Shown: positions 55,259 to 61,943 of the stretch, one piece after another | Layout: the number at the start of each line of letters is the position of its first letter | Numbering within the stretch: position 1 is the stretch's first letter | Origin: Chitinophagaceae bacterium UBA4857 | GTDB lineage: Bacteria; Bacteroidota; Bacteroidia; Chitinophagales; Chitinophagaceae | NCBI GenBank assembly: GCA_002399735.1 | Contig: DHEF01000001.1 | Span: 54,934 to 118,933 of the forward strand | Direction: 5' to 3' | Length of the DNA stretch: 64,000 nucleotides | Notes under the pieces: generated by a model | Told to the model about the DNA's origin: nothing | Databases searched by the model: none | Seen by the model: only the letters and a program-made list of their open reading frames with translations | Translations under genes and position numbers: made by a program

Positions 55259-56392
55259 CTAATCACCTTTCACCATAAAAATATAATCCTCTATTTTCTT
55301 CACTTGTACGGTTTGGTCTAAACCATTAAGTGTTGATTTTTGTGACACTTTTACTTTTTCGTATAATTGGTTTTTGCGTAAGCTATCCAATGCCTGAAAA
55401 ATGTATTTTGATTGTACAGCAAATACTGCACCTTCGGCACCTACTTCTTTTGCACTTAAAATACCAATTACTTCGCCGTTGCGGTTAAATACAGGGCCGC
55501 CACTATTGCCCGGGTTGGCCGGTACCGAAATCTGGAAACTTAGTGTATCGCCATTAAAACCGGTTTTAGCACTCAGGTAACCTTCGCCATATACCATTTT
55601 GTCGCTAGGGAAAGCAAGGGTAAAAATAGGCTCGGCAATATCCGATGCTGTTTTGCGAATACCATAAGGTAATGATGCAACAGGTTTAAAACGGTCATCT
55701 ACAATTTTAATAATAGCCACATCACGTGCCGGATCTTGCTTTAACACAATAGCTTTAAACTTTTCGCCCTTGTTGTTTTCTACATATATATTAACTGACC
55801 TTTTTACTACGTGTGCATTGGTAATCATTAAGCCTTTACCGTCAATTAAAAATCCGGTACCATTGTAACGGGCATTGATATCAATACCCGATGCGTTTGA
55901 ATTTGCAGCCGCAGTTGCTTTATTATCTACATGGTCAATCTTTTGGTCAAGATTTTTAGTTTTTTGGTCCAGTACTTCAATTTTACTAACCAGCTCTTTT
56001 ACCTGCGGATCTTTAGGGTGCGGAGCAACCGAGTTAAATAAAAGCGATAACCCTACTGCCGTAATACCCGCAATACTGGCTGCAATCCCTGCTACACGCT
56101 TATATTTTTTCCATAAAAACACCAGTTTGCCGGTATGTTGATTGGCAGCCGTAGTAATAGTGCCGGCATTTTCCAGTTTGTGGTGTATATCGTTAAGGTT
56201 AGCCGCAAAATCTTTACGTACCGCATAACGGTTTACCTGACGTAAAAACAGGGTATGTTCTACCACCATCTGGTCAATCTCACTATTGGTTTTCCGCAGG
56301 TTTTCAAAAAACAGGCGTTCATCTGGGTTCATTTCACCCTTAATGTACCTTTCTACGGAATCCAACATCATCAAATCTTTATTGTCTTGCAT
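55259..56392 (-). CDS. Membrane-anchored trypsin-like (S1C) protease with anti-sigma-like N-terminus
   Basis: 377 residues. Residues 1-95 are cytoplasmic; SVERYIKGEMNPDERLFFENL and the following helix resemble the N-terminal sigma-binding regions of Bacteroidota anti-sigma factors. A membrane segment spans about 99-118, and a coiled coil about 130-160 (VLDQKTKNLDQKIDHVDNK). The trypsin-like domain has a full triad: H194 (TNAHVV), D224 (PARDVAII) and S297 (GNSGGP). No PDZ domain follows. The ATG overlaps the stop of the sigma factor gene by one base (TAATG), so translation is coupled. Inference: a combined anti-sigma and DegS-like stress protease. It could instead be a plain envelope protease that shares an operon. 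Confidence 0.85.
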   Translation of the reverse strand: MQDNKDLMMLDSVERYIKGEMNPDERLFFENLRKTNSEIDQMVVEHTLFLRQVNRYAVRKDFAANLNDIHHKLENAGTITTAANQHTGKLVFLWKKYKRVAGIAASIAGITAVGLSLLFNSVAPHPKDPQVKELVSKIEVLDQKTKNLDQKIDHVDNKATAAANSNASGIDINARYNGTGFLIDGKGLMITNAHVVKRSVNIYVENNKGEKFKAIVLKQDPARDVAIIKIVDDRFKPVASLPYGIRKTASDIAEPIFTLAFPSDKMVYGEGYLSAKTGFNGDTLSFQISVPANPGNSGGPVFNRNGEVIGILSAKEVGAEGAVFAVQSKYIFQALDSLRKNQLYEKVKVSQKSTLNGLDQTVQVKKIEDYIFMVKGD

Positions 56393-56961
56393 TACACGTC
56401 GCCTTTATGATATTTTGCAAAAAATGTTTTCTTTAAACGCATCAGGCATTTGTATTTCTGTGTTTTGGCATTGTCGGCGTTGGTGTAACCAAAGTCGGCT
56501 GCTATATCCTGCATATTTCTTTTTTGCAGGTAAAAAGCTTCCAACAAACTTTTACACGGTTCGCCAAGGGTTGCCAAAGCCTGGTGCATTACTTCAAATT
56601 CCTCGTCTTTCTTCTGGTGTTCTTCCATGTCTTCCTCAACTGCAACAATTTGGTCGGTATTTACCAAATCCGATGAATACCGGTTAGTTTGCTGCAACCT
56701 TTTCAGCCATAGTCTTCGGGATACAGAATAGAGGTAGGTTTTAATCTGGCAGTTAAGCTCAAAATTGCCTGTGGTTACTTTTTCATACAATACAATTAAG
56801 GCTTCCTGAAAAATGTCTTTTGCGTCGTCAGCTAATCCGTTGTTATTGATAATCAATGCCTGAACCATATTATAATTTTGTTTATAAATGGTTTCTATTG
56901 CCGTTTTGTCGTTCTGGGCCAGTCCTTTAAGTAGTTCCTTTTCGTTATACGCAACTTTCAC
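56392..56961 (-). CDS. ECF-type RNA polymerase sigma factor
   Basis: 189 residues, starting with GTG at 56961 (no ATG is available before the sigma domains). Region 2 includes LADDAKDIFQEALIVLYEK and the -10-binding stretch TYLYSVSRRLWLKRL. Region 4 is LGEPCKSLLEAFYLQKRNMQDIAADFGY with the helix-turn-helix. The linker (about 95-115) is acidic (AVEEDMEEHQKKDEE). It is followed at once by the membrane protease gene. A pair of GTAACC motifs lies upstream, one reading towards this gene, which would allow autoregulation. Confidence 0.9.
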   Translation of the reverse strand: MKVAYNEKELLKGLAQNDKTAIETIYKQNYNMVQALIINNNGLADDAKDIFQEALIVLYEKVTTGNFELNCQIKTYLYSVSRRLWLKRLQQTNRYSSDLVNTDQIVAVEEDMEEHQKKDEEFEVMHQALATLGEPCKSLLEAFYLQKRNMQDIAADFGYTNADNAKTQKYKCLMRLKKTFFAKYHKGDV

Positions 56962-56992
56962 ACCTACAGTTTTAATACTTTTTTTTAAAAAT

Positions 56993-57042
56993 AGTAACCC
57001 TTTTCCAGCAAAGAAAAATTTTTTTCCAAAAACCGGGTTACC
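56993..57042. promoter_or_regulatory. Divergent GTAACC motifs between sigma factor and lipoprotein genes
   Basis: GTAACCC at 56994-57000 (plus) and its inverse GGGTTAC at 57035-57041 form 7-base inverted arms 34 bases apart. AACC is the hallmark of ECF -35 elements. The plus-strand motif reads towards the lipoprotein gene and the minus-strand motif towards the sigma gene. The matching -10 elements are not clear. Confidence 0.4.
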
Positions 57043-57104
57043 TTTTTTTTATAATTGTATTAATATCAGAAATATTTCAAAAACTCAATTAAAAAAACGT
57101 CACA

Positions 57105-57299
57105 ATGAAAAAGCTTTTCATTTTATTAGCAGTAGCATCTTTAGGTTTTGTAGCTTGTAACAACGAAGCCGAAAGCACTAAACCTGAAGACACAATTAAA
57201 GTTGAAACTCCTGAAGTACCAGCTCCAGTTGTTGATTCTTTAAATAAAGCAGTTGACTCTTTAGATAAAAAAGTTGACTCTTTAAATAAAGCTAACTAA
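57105..57299 (+). CDS. Tiny lipoprotein with heptad repeats
   Basis: 64 residues. Signal peptide with lipobox (LLAVASLGFVAC) gives a lipidated Cys at about residue 18. An acidic linker follows (ESTKPEDTIKVETPEVPAP), then three heptads VDSLNKA, VDSLDKK, VDSLNKA. The design recalls Braun's lipoprotein, but the C-terminal Lys used for peptidoglycan linkage is replaced by the ending KAN. It is transcribed divergently from the ECF sigma gene and has its own terminator. Outer-membrane location and control by that sigma factor are inferred. Confidence 0.75.
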   Translation: MKKLFILLAVASLGFVACNNEAESTKPEDTIKVETPEVPAPVVDSLNKAVDSLDKKVDSLNKAN

Positions 57300-57320
57300 T
57301 TTTTAGGCAAGCAATAAGAA

Positions 57321-57348
57321 AAGAGCCATTCCTCAGGAGTGGCTCTTT
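57321..57348 (+). terminator. Intrinsic terminator of the tiny lipoprotein gene
   Basis: A 12-bp stem (57321-57332 with 57336-57347, one T-G pair), loop TCA, then a short T-rich run. It starts 21 bases after the stop codon. Confidence 0.8.
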
Positions 57349-57397
57349 CTATTTATAATAGTTTGTATATGATACAGTTGTGTTTGTTTAGGCGTAT

Positions 57398-57446
57398 CCC
57401 TATTAAATAAACACAGCTCGTACCTCACCCTGTTTATTTAATGGGG
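57398..57446. repeat. Long inverted repeat in the deaD upstream gap
   Basis: 16-base arms (57398-57413 and 57431-57446, one wobble pair) around a 17-base loop. It lies upstream of the deaD promoter, so it is not in the deaD leader. GC-richer sequence with GGGTCGGGCTTTACGC follows directly. Confidence 0.6.
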
Positions 57447-57702
57447 TCGGGCTTTACGCTATTACTCCGGCACAGCCCAGCCTCACCACACCTCACCGGG
57501 GTAACCACTGCAATCCCTTACACTAGAGAGGCGAAAAGCTTAATGCTTAACGCGGAAAGCTGGAGTCCTTAGTGGTAAGTCCCCGCATTAAGCTTTCTGC
57601 TTTTGGATTTCCGCTTTCCTCCCTATCTCCTTAATTCTTAATTTATTACCCAACAATTAGGCGCCATCATAAAATAAAACCCCAAACCCTCTTAATTTAG
57701 CG

Positions 57703-57710
57703 TACCTTTG
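57703..57710 (+). promoter_or_regulatory. Candidate -7 element of deaD
   Basis: TACCTTTG matches TAnnTTTG and lies 25 bases before the GTG start. Confidence 0.5.
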
Positions 57711-57735
57711 CGCCTTCAATTAATAAAATAGATCT

Positions 57736-59436
57736 GTGACTACATTTGAATCATTAGGTGTTAAAGACGGCATATTGGAGTCCGTTACAGCACTGGGTTT
57801 TACACAACCCACCCCCATACAGGAGCAAGCTATACCTGTATTATTACAAGGAACCAAAGATTTTATAGGCCTAGCACAAACAGGAACCGGTAAAACGGCT
57901 GCGTTTGGTTTGCCTGTATTACATTTATTAGATGCCGCTCAGCGTCATCCGCAAGCATTAATCATTTGTCCTACCCGCGAACTTTGTTTGCAAATAGCCA
58001 ACGACTTAGATGCTTTTAAGAAAAAGTCAAAAGGTATGTATGTTACTGCCGTTTACGGTGGTGCATCTATCGGTGAGCAAATCCGCGACCTGAAAAAAGG
58101 TACCCATATTGTTGTAGCTACACCGGGCCGTTTAATTGACCTGATTGAGCGTAAAGCGATTAACCTGGAGCAAATACATTACGTAATATTAGACGAAGCC
58201 GATGAAATGTTAAACATGGGCTTTAAAGATGATATTGAGTTTATTTTACAAAACACCCCCAACCGTCAGAGCATCTGGTTGTTTAGCGCAACCATGCCAC
58301 AGGAAATACGCCGTGTAAGCAAGCGTTACATGACAGATCCGTTTGAAGTTACCGTGGGTAAGGTTAATGCTACCAATGTTAATGTCGATCATCAGTATTA
58401 CACTACTCAACACATTAACCGTTATGAAACTTTAAAACGTATCATCGACTTTAACCCTGGTATTTATGGTATTATATTTACCCGTACTAAAGCAGATGCA
58501 CAGGAAATTACTGAGCGTTTAATACGTGAAGGGTATGATATTGAAGCGTTACATGGCGACCTAACACAAGCGCAGCGTGATAAAGTAATGGGACGTTTCC
58601 GTGAAAAAAGTATTCAATTGTTAATAGCTACCGACGTAGCAGCCCGCGGTATAGATGTTAAAGGTATTACACACGTAATAAACTACGAGTTACCTGATGA
58701 TACTGAAGTGTACACACACCGTAGTGGTCGTACAGGCCGTGCGGGTAAAGATGGCGTATCGCTTTCAATTGTTACCCCACGTGAAATTTACCGTTTACGT
58801 CAGATAGAAAAAATTGCAAATACCCGTTTTTCTAAAATGGATATACCAACCGGTAAAGATGTTTGCCGCAAGCAGTTTTTCCATTTTACCGATAAGTTAT
58901 TATCGGCTGATATATCTAATAGCGAGTACGAAGCTTATATACCTGCTTTACAGGAAAAATTTGCCGATGTTAGCAAGGAAGAAATTTTACAACGTGTAGC
59001 TGCATTAGAGTTTGACAGGTTTTTAAAATATTATGAAAACTCTGCCGACTTAAATGTACGTGAAGATGCAAGGCGTGAACGTGGTACCCGCGAATTAGAC
59101 CGAAGAGGCCAAGGTGAAGCAAGCCGTGGTGCGTCAGCAGGTGCAGGACGAAGATCAAGTGGTGGCGCTTACCAGCGTTTGTTTGTAAACCTTGGTACTA
59201 AAGATGGCTTTTATAAAGCAAGCTTTTTACAATTCATTTTAGATATGAGCGATTTACGCAAAGATTCCTTAGGGCGTATTGACATGAAAGAAATGAATAG
59301 TTGGGTAGAAGTGGAAGCCGGTCCTAATGCTAGTAAGATGATTAAAGCATTAGACGGCAAAAATTTCAAAGGCCGCAAAATAAGAATGAACGATGCCGAT
59401 AGTGGCGGTGGCGGCCGTAGAAGAACACGAGAATAA
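57736..59436 (+). CDS. DEAD-box ATP-dependent RNA helicase with DbpA-type RNA-binding domain
   Basis: 566 residues from a GTG start (MTTFESLGVKDGI). Helicase motifs in order: Q motif TPIQEQAIP, motif I AQTGTGKTAA, PTREL, TPGRLID, DEAD in VILDEADEMLNMGF, SAT, HGDLTQAQRDKVM, ATDVAARGIDVKG and HRSGRTGRAGK. An Arg/Gly-rich linker (about 440-475) leads to a DbpA-type domain (about 478-555, YQRLFVNLGTKDGFYKASFL) and a tail GGGGRRRTRE. It is of the DeaD/CsdA type. Likely acts in ribosome assembly and RNA remodelling; cold induction is common in the family but not shown here. Confidence 0.92.
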   Translation: MTTFESLGVKDGILESVTALGFTQPTPIQEQAIPVLLQGTKDFIGLAQTGTGKTAAFGLPVLHLLDAAQRHPQALIICPTRELCLQIANDLDAFKKKSKGMYVTAVYGGASIGEQIRDLKKGTHIVVATPGRLIDLIERKAINLEQIHYVILDEADEMLNMGFKDDIEFILQNTPNRQSIWLFSATMPQEIRRVSKRYMTDPFEVTVGKVNATNVNVDHQYYTTQHINRYETLKRIIDFNPGIYGIIFTRTKADAQEITERLIREGYDIEALHGDLTQAQRDKVMGRFREKSIQLLIATDVAARGIDVKGITHVINYELPDDTEVYTHRSGRTGRAGKDGVSLSIVTPREIYRLRQIEKIANTRFSKMDIPTGKDVCRKQFFHFTDKLLSADISNSEYEAYIPALQEKFADVSKEEILQRVAALEFDRFLKYYENSADLNVREDARRERGTRELDRRGQGEASRGASAGAGRRSSGGAYQRLFVNLGTKDGFYKASFLQFILDMSDLRKDSLGRIDMKEMNSWVEVEAGPNASKMIKALDGKNFKGRKIRMNDADSGGGGRRRTRE

Positions 59437-59460
59437 ATTTTTTTCTTTCATTTAGATCAT

Positions 59461-59468
59461 TATATTTG
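59461..59468 (+). promoter_or_regulatory. Candidate -7 element of the pheA leader transcript
   Basis: TATATTTG is an exact TAnnTTTG match, 25 bases after the deaD stop and 7 bases before the leader peptide ATG. No clear TTTG -33 element was seen; TTTC variants lie at about the right distance. Confidence 0.55.
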
Positions 59469-59475
59469 TTGCGCA

Positions 59476-59559
59476 ATGACAGCAAACAATACATTCTTTG
59501 GTTTTAGTTTTTATTACTTCTTCTTTTTTAGAACGAGGGCCGGGAATGTTTTGTACTAA
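59476..59559 (+). CDS. Phenylalanine leader peptide of the pheA attenuator
   Basis: 27 codons from ATG 59476 to TAA 59557-59559. Phe occupies positions 7, 8, 10, 12, 15, 16, 17 and 18, and Tyr positions 13, 14 and 27. The core run reads FFGFSFYYFFFF. This Phe content directly in front of prephenate dehydratase is the hallmark of a leader peptide whose translation senses charged tRNA-Phe. The Phe run ends at 59529, ten bases before the antiterminator segment; the stop codon lies 14 bases after that segment. It is too short for ordinary gene finders and has no other plausible function. Confidence 0.88.
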   Translation: MTANNTFFGFSFYYFFFFRTRAGNVLY

Positions 59560-59622
59560 GTTTACTAAATAGATAAACGAATAAATACAAGAGTCCCGGC
59601 ATAAAGCCGGGACTTTTTTTTT
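59539..59622 (+). promoter_or_regulatory. pheA transcription attenuator (antiterminator/terminator)
   Basis: Terminator: AGTCCCGGC (59592-59600) pairs with GCCGGGACT (59606-59614) around loop ATAAA, followed by nine T (59614-59622). Antiterminator: GCCGGGA at 59539-59545 is exactly complementary to TCCCGGC at 59594-59600, the 5' arm of the terminator. Model: a ribosome stalled at Phe codons leaves 59539-59545 free, so the antiterminator forms and pheA is transcribed. A ribosome reaching the stop codon at 59557 covers that segment, so the terminator forms. Confidence 0.85.
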
Positions 59623-59624
59623 GA

Positions 59625-60461
59625 ATGTATATGGCAACAAGAGTATCAATACAGGGTTACGAAGGCAGTTTTCACCAAGTGGCTGCACGAACATTTTTTG
59701 GCAAACAAATAGAGGTACTGCCATGTGCAACCTTTCGTGAGTCGGTTAGTTTAGCAGCTAATAAAAAAGAAAGTGATGGTGGTGTAATGGCTATTGAAAA
59801 TTCCATTGCCGGTAGCATTTTGCCTAACTATAACTTGTTGCTTAAATCGGACTTACAAGTTGTTGGCGAAGTTTATTTACAAATAAAACAAAACCTGTTG
59901 GTAAACCGCGGTGTACAGCTAGAAGATATTAAAGAAGTGCACTCGCATACCATGGCTTTACAACAATGTTATGGCTACTTAGACAATCATAAATGGAAAC
60001 TGGTAGAAACGGATGATACCGCATTAAGTGCCAAACATATTCACCAGCATAAAAGTAAATCTATAGCTGCTATTGCCAGTAAGCTGGCGGCCGAGTTATA
60101 TGATTTGGATGTGATTGCACCTAATATTCATACTCTTAAAAATAACTACACCCGATTTTTAATATTACAAAGGGCCGATGTTGCCCAGGTGGTTGAGGAA
60201 GCAAATAAAGCATCAGTATATTTTCATACGGATAATTCAAAAGGCAGTTTATCTAAAGTATTAAACAAAATAGCCGACATGGATATTAACTTAAGCAAAC
60301 TGCAAAGTTTCCCTATACCGGGTACCGATTTTAAATACAGCTTTCATGCAGATATGGAATTTACAAACGTTGATATACTGCATAAAGTAATAGAAGCAAT
60401 AAAACCACTAACGGAACATGTGAAAGTGTATGGGGTATATAAAAAAGGAGTGTGGAAGTAA
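59625..60461 (+). CDS. pheA: Prephenate dehydratase with C-terminal ACT domain
   Basis: 278 residues; ATG 59625 or ATG 59631 (two residues shorter). The catalytic domain has VSIQGYEGSFHQVAA, AIENSIAGSILPNY and the active-site NNYTRFLIL. The ACT domain (about 195-275) contains KGSLSKVLNKIADMDINLSKLQSFPIPG; the ESRP motif that binds Phe in many enzymes reads QSFP here, so feedback by Phe may be altered. It makes phenylpyruvate from prephenate. There is no fused chorismate mutase; that domain is on the DAHP synthase encoded downstream. Expression is predicted to be set by the upstream Phe attenuator. Confidence 0.94.
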   Translation: MYMATRVSIQGYEGSFHQVAARTFFGKQIEVLPCATFRESVSLAANKKESDGGVMAIENSIAGSILPNYNLLLKSDLQVVGEVYLQIKQNLLVNRGVQLEDIKEVHSHTMALQQCYGYLDNHKWKLVETDDTALSAKHIHQHKSKSIAAIASKLAAELYDLDVIAPNIHTLKNNYTRFLILQRADVAQVVEEANKASVYFHTDNSKGSLSKVLNKIADMDINLSKLQSFPIPGTDFKYSFHADMEFTNVDILHKVIEAIKPLTEHVKVYGVYKKGVWK

Positions 60462-60569
60462 TTAGCTAATTAGATGATGTGCTAATGTGCTGATGGAAAA
60501 CAATGTGATGATTTGGTGATTTGGAAATTTGGTAATGAGGGTTTCTGATGTTAGTAGGAGACTTACAAA

Positions 60570-60650
60570 ATGCTGAATAGAGTTACAACAGTACAAGAGT
60601 GCGACGCAAGTAAAGTTCAATCAAGGGAGGGACGATGATAACAAAAAAAG
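60570..60650 (-). repeat. R1 intergenic repeat, copy 17 (reverse)
   Basis: Intact core TACAAGAGTGCGACGCAA, then GTTCAATCAAGGGAGGGACG and GATAACAAAAAAAG. Lies between pheA and the aminotransferase gene. Confidence 0.65.
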
Positions 60651-60708
60651 AAAAAGAGCTATTGGGAAATTATAAAACAGTTAGAGTAACTAAAAAAAAT
60701 TAAACAAT

Positions 60709-60739
60709 AAAACCCCTTCCTTGGAGGGGCTTGGGGAGG
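60709..60739 (+). repeat. R2 hairpin repeat, copy 4
   Basis: AAAACCCCTTCCTTGGAGGG then GCTTGGGGAGG; ends 7 bases before the aminotransferase ATG. Confidence 0.6.
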
Positions 60740-60746
60740 CTTTATT

Positions 60747-61943
60747 ATGCAAACGGCGGCAAGATTAGAAGGAATTGGCGAATATTATTTCTCGAAAAAA
60801 CTAAGAGAAATAGAAGGCTTAAATAAGGCGGGGAAAAATATTATTAACCTTGGTATTGGTAGTCCGGATTTACCGCCACACCCCGATGTGGTAAAGGTTT
60901 TGCAGGAAGAAAGTTTGAAAGCAAATGTACATGGCTATCAATCGTACAAAGGCTCGCCTGTATTGCGTAATGCCATGGGTGACTGGTATAAAAAATGGTA
61001 CAATGTAGGCTTGGATGCTGATGCGGAAATATTGCCTTTAATTGGAAGCAAGGAAGGTATTATGCATATATGCATGACGTATTTTGAGTCGGGTGTAAAA
61101 GTGTTGGTGCCTAATCCGGGCTATCCTACTTATTCAAGTGCCGTAAAATTATCAGGTGCTCAACCAGTGTATTATGATTTGTTAGAACAAAATAATTATG
61201 AACCTGACTTTGCTGCAATAGAAAAATTATTGCATGCAGCGGATAATGAAAATACAAAACAGTACAGAGCCATTTTTGTAAACTATCCGCAAATGCCTAC
61301 AGGGCAACAAGCATCTATACAGTTGTTTGAGCAGTTGGTAGCATTTGCTAAAAAACATCAGTTGTTAATTGTACACGACAACCCTTATAGTTTTATTTTA
61401 AACGATAATCCTATTAGTATTTTAAGTGTAGATGGCGCAAAGGATGTTACATTAGAACTAAACTCATTAAGCAAAAGCCATAACATGGCAGGTTGGCGTG
61501 TTGGTATGTTGTGTGGCAATAAAGAGCGTATTGAAGAAGTGTTACGTTTTAAAAGTAATATGGATAGTGGCATGTACCTGCCATTACAATTAGCAGCAGC
61601 CAAGGCGTTGAGTTTGGAGCAACAATGGTACGATGATGTGAATACTATTTATGCCGAAAGACGTACAAAGGCCGAAGAGTTGTTGCAATTAGTAGGTTGT
61701 ACTATTGCGCCCAATCAGGCAGGTATGTTTATATGGGCAAGGCCCAATAATGTAACAGCCAATGAGCATGAATTAGGTAACGGCGGTTATGTGGCAGATA
61801 ATATTTTATACAATGCCAATGTGTTTATAACACCCGGTGGCATATTCGGATCGGCAGGAAATGATTTTATAAGAATAAGCCTTTGTTCACCGGTTGAAAA
61901 ATTAAACGAAGCAATTAACAGAATAAAACAAGCAGCATTATGA
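60747..61943 (+). CDS. PLP-dependent class I/II aminotransferase, probably aromatic
   Basis: 398 residues. The PLP lysine is K243 in LNSLSKSHNMAGWRVG, with R251 after it. LGIGSPDLPPHP and HGYQSYKGSPVLR are typical of the aspartate/LL-diaminopimelate aminotransferase branch. Position between pheA and tyrA suggests it transaminates phenylpyruvate, hydroxyphenylpyruvate or prephenate. The ATG lies 7 bases after repeat R2, whose GGGGAGG end could serve as ribosome binding site. It overlaps tyrA by 4 bases. Confidence 0.88.
   Translation: MQTAARLEGIGEYYFSKKLREIEGLNKAGKNIINLGIGSPDLPPHPDVVKVLQEESLKANVHGYQSYKGSPVLRNAMGDWYKKWYNVGLDADAEILPLIGSKEGIMHICMTYFESGVKVLVPNPGYPTYSSAVKLSGAQPVYYDLLEQNNYEPDFAAIEKLLHAADNENTKQYRAIFVNYPQMPTGQQASIQLFEQLVAFAKKHQLLIVHDNPYSFILNDNPISILSVDGAKDVTLELNSLSKSHNMAGWRVGMLCGNKERIEEVLRFKSNMDSGMYLPLQLAAAKALSLEQQWYDDVNTIYAERRTKAEELLQLVGCTIAPNQAGMFIWARPNNVTANEHELGNGGYVADNILYNANVFITPGGIFGSAGNDFIRISLCSPVEKLNEAINRIKQAAL

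Larger units (their letters stand above)
57300..57735. other. 436-base gap between the tiny lipoprotein gene and deaD
   Basis: Holds the lipoprotein terminator (57321-57348), the long inverted repeat (57398-57446), a GC-rich stretch to about 57530, a short repeat of the GCTTAA(C/T)GC type (57533-57620, also seen at 40957-41006 and 41080-41104), and the deaD promoter. No ORF with coding character was seen. Confidence 0.6.
60462..60746. other. 285-base gap between pheA and the aminotransferase gene
   Basis: AT-rich stretch with TAATTAGCTAATTAGATGAT and GATTTGGTGATTTGGAAATT (60460-60540), R1 copy 17 (60570-60650) and R2 copy 4 (60709-60739). No clear -7 element, so it is open whether the aminotransferase operon has its own promoter or is read through from pheA. 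Confidence 0.5.

Noticed and set aside
60634..60702. Short ORF (about 22 codons, Lys-rich) before the aminotransferase gene
   Set aside because: It is partly R1 sequence and has no run of Phe or Tyr codons or terminator, so it is not a leader peptide.
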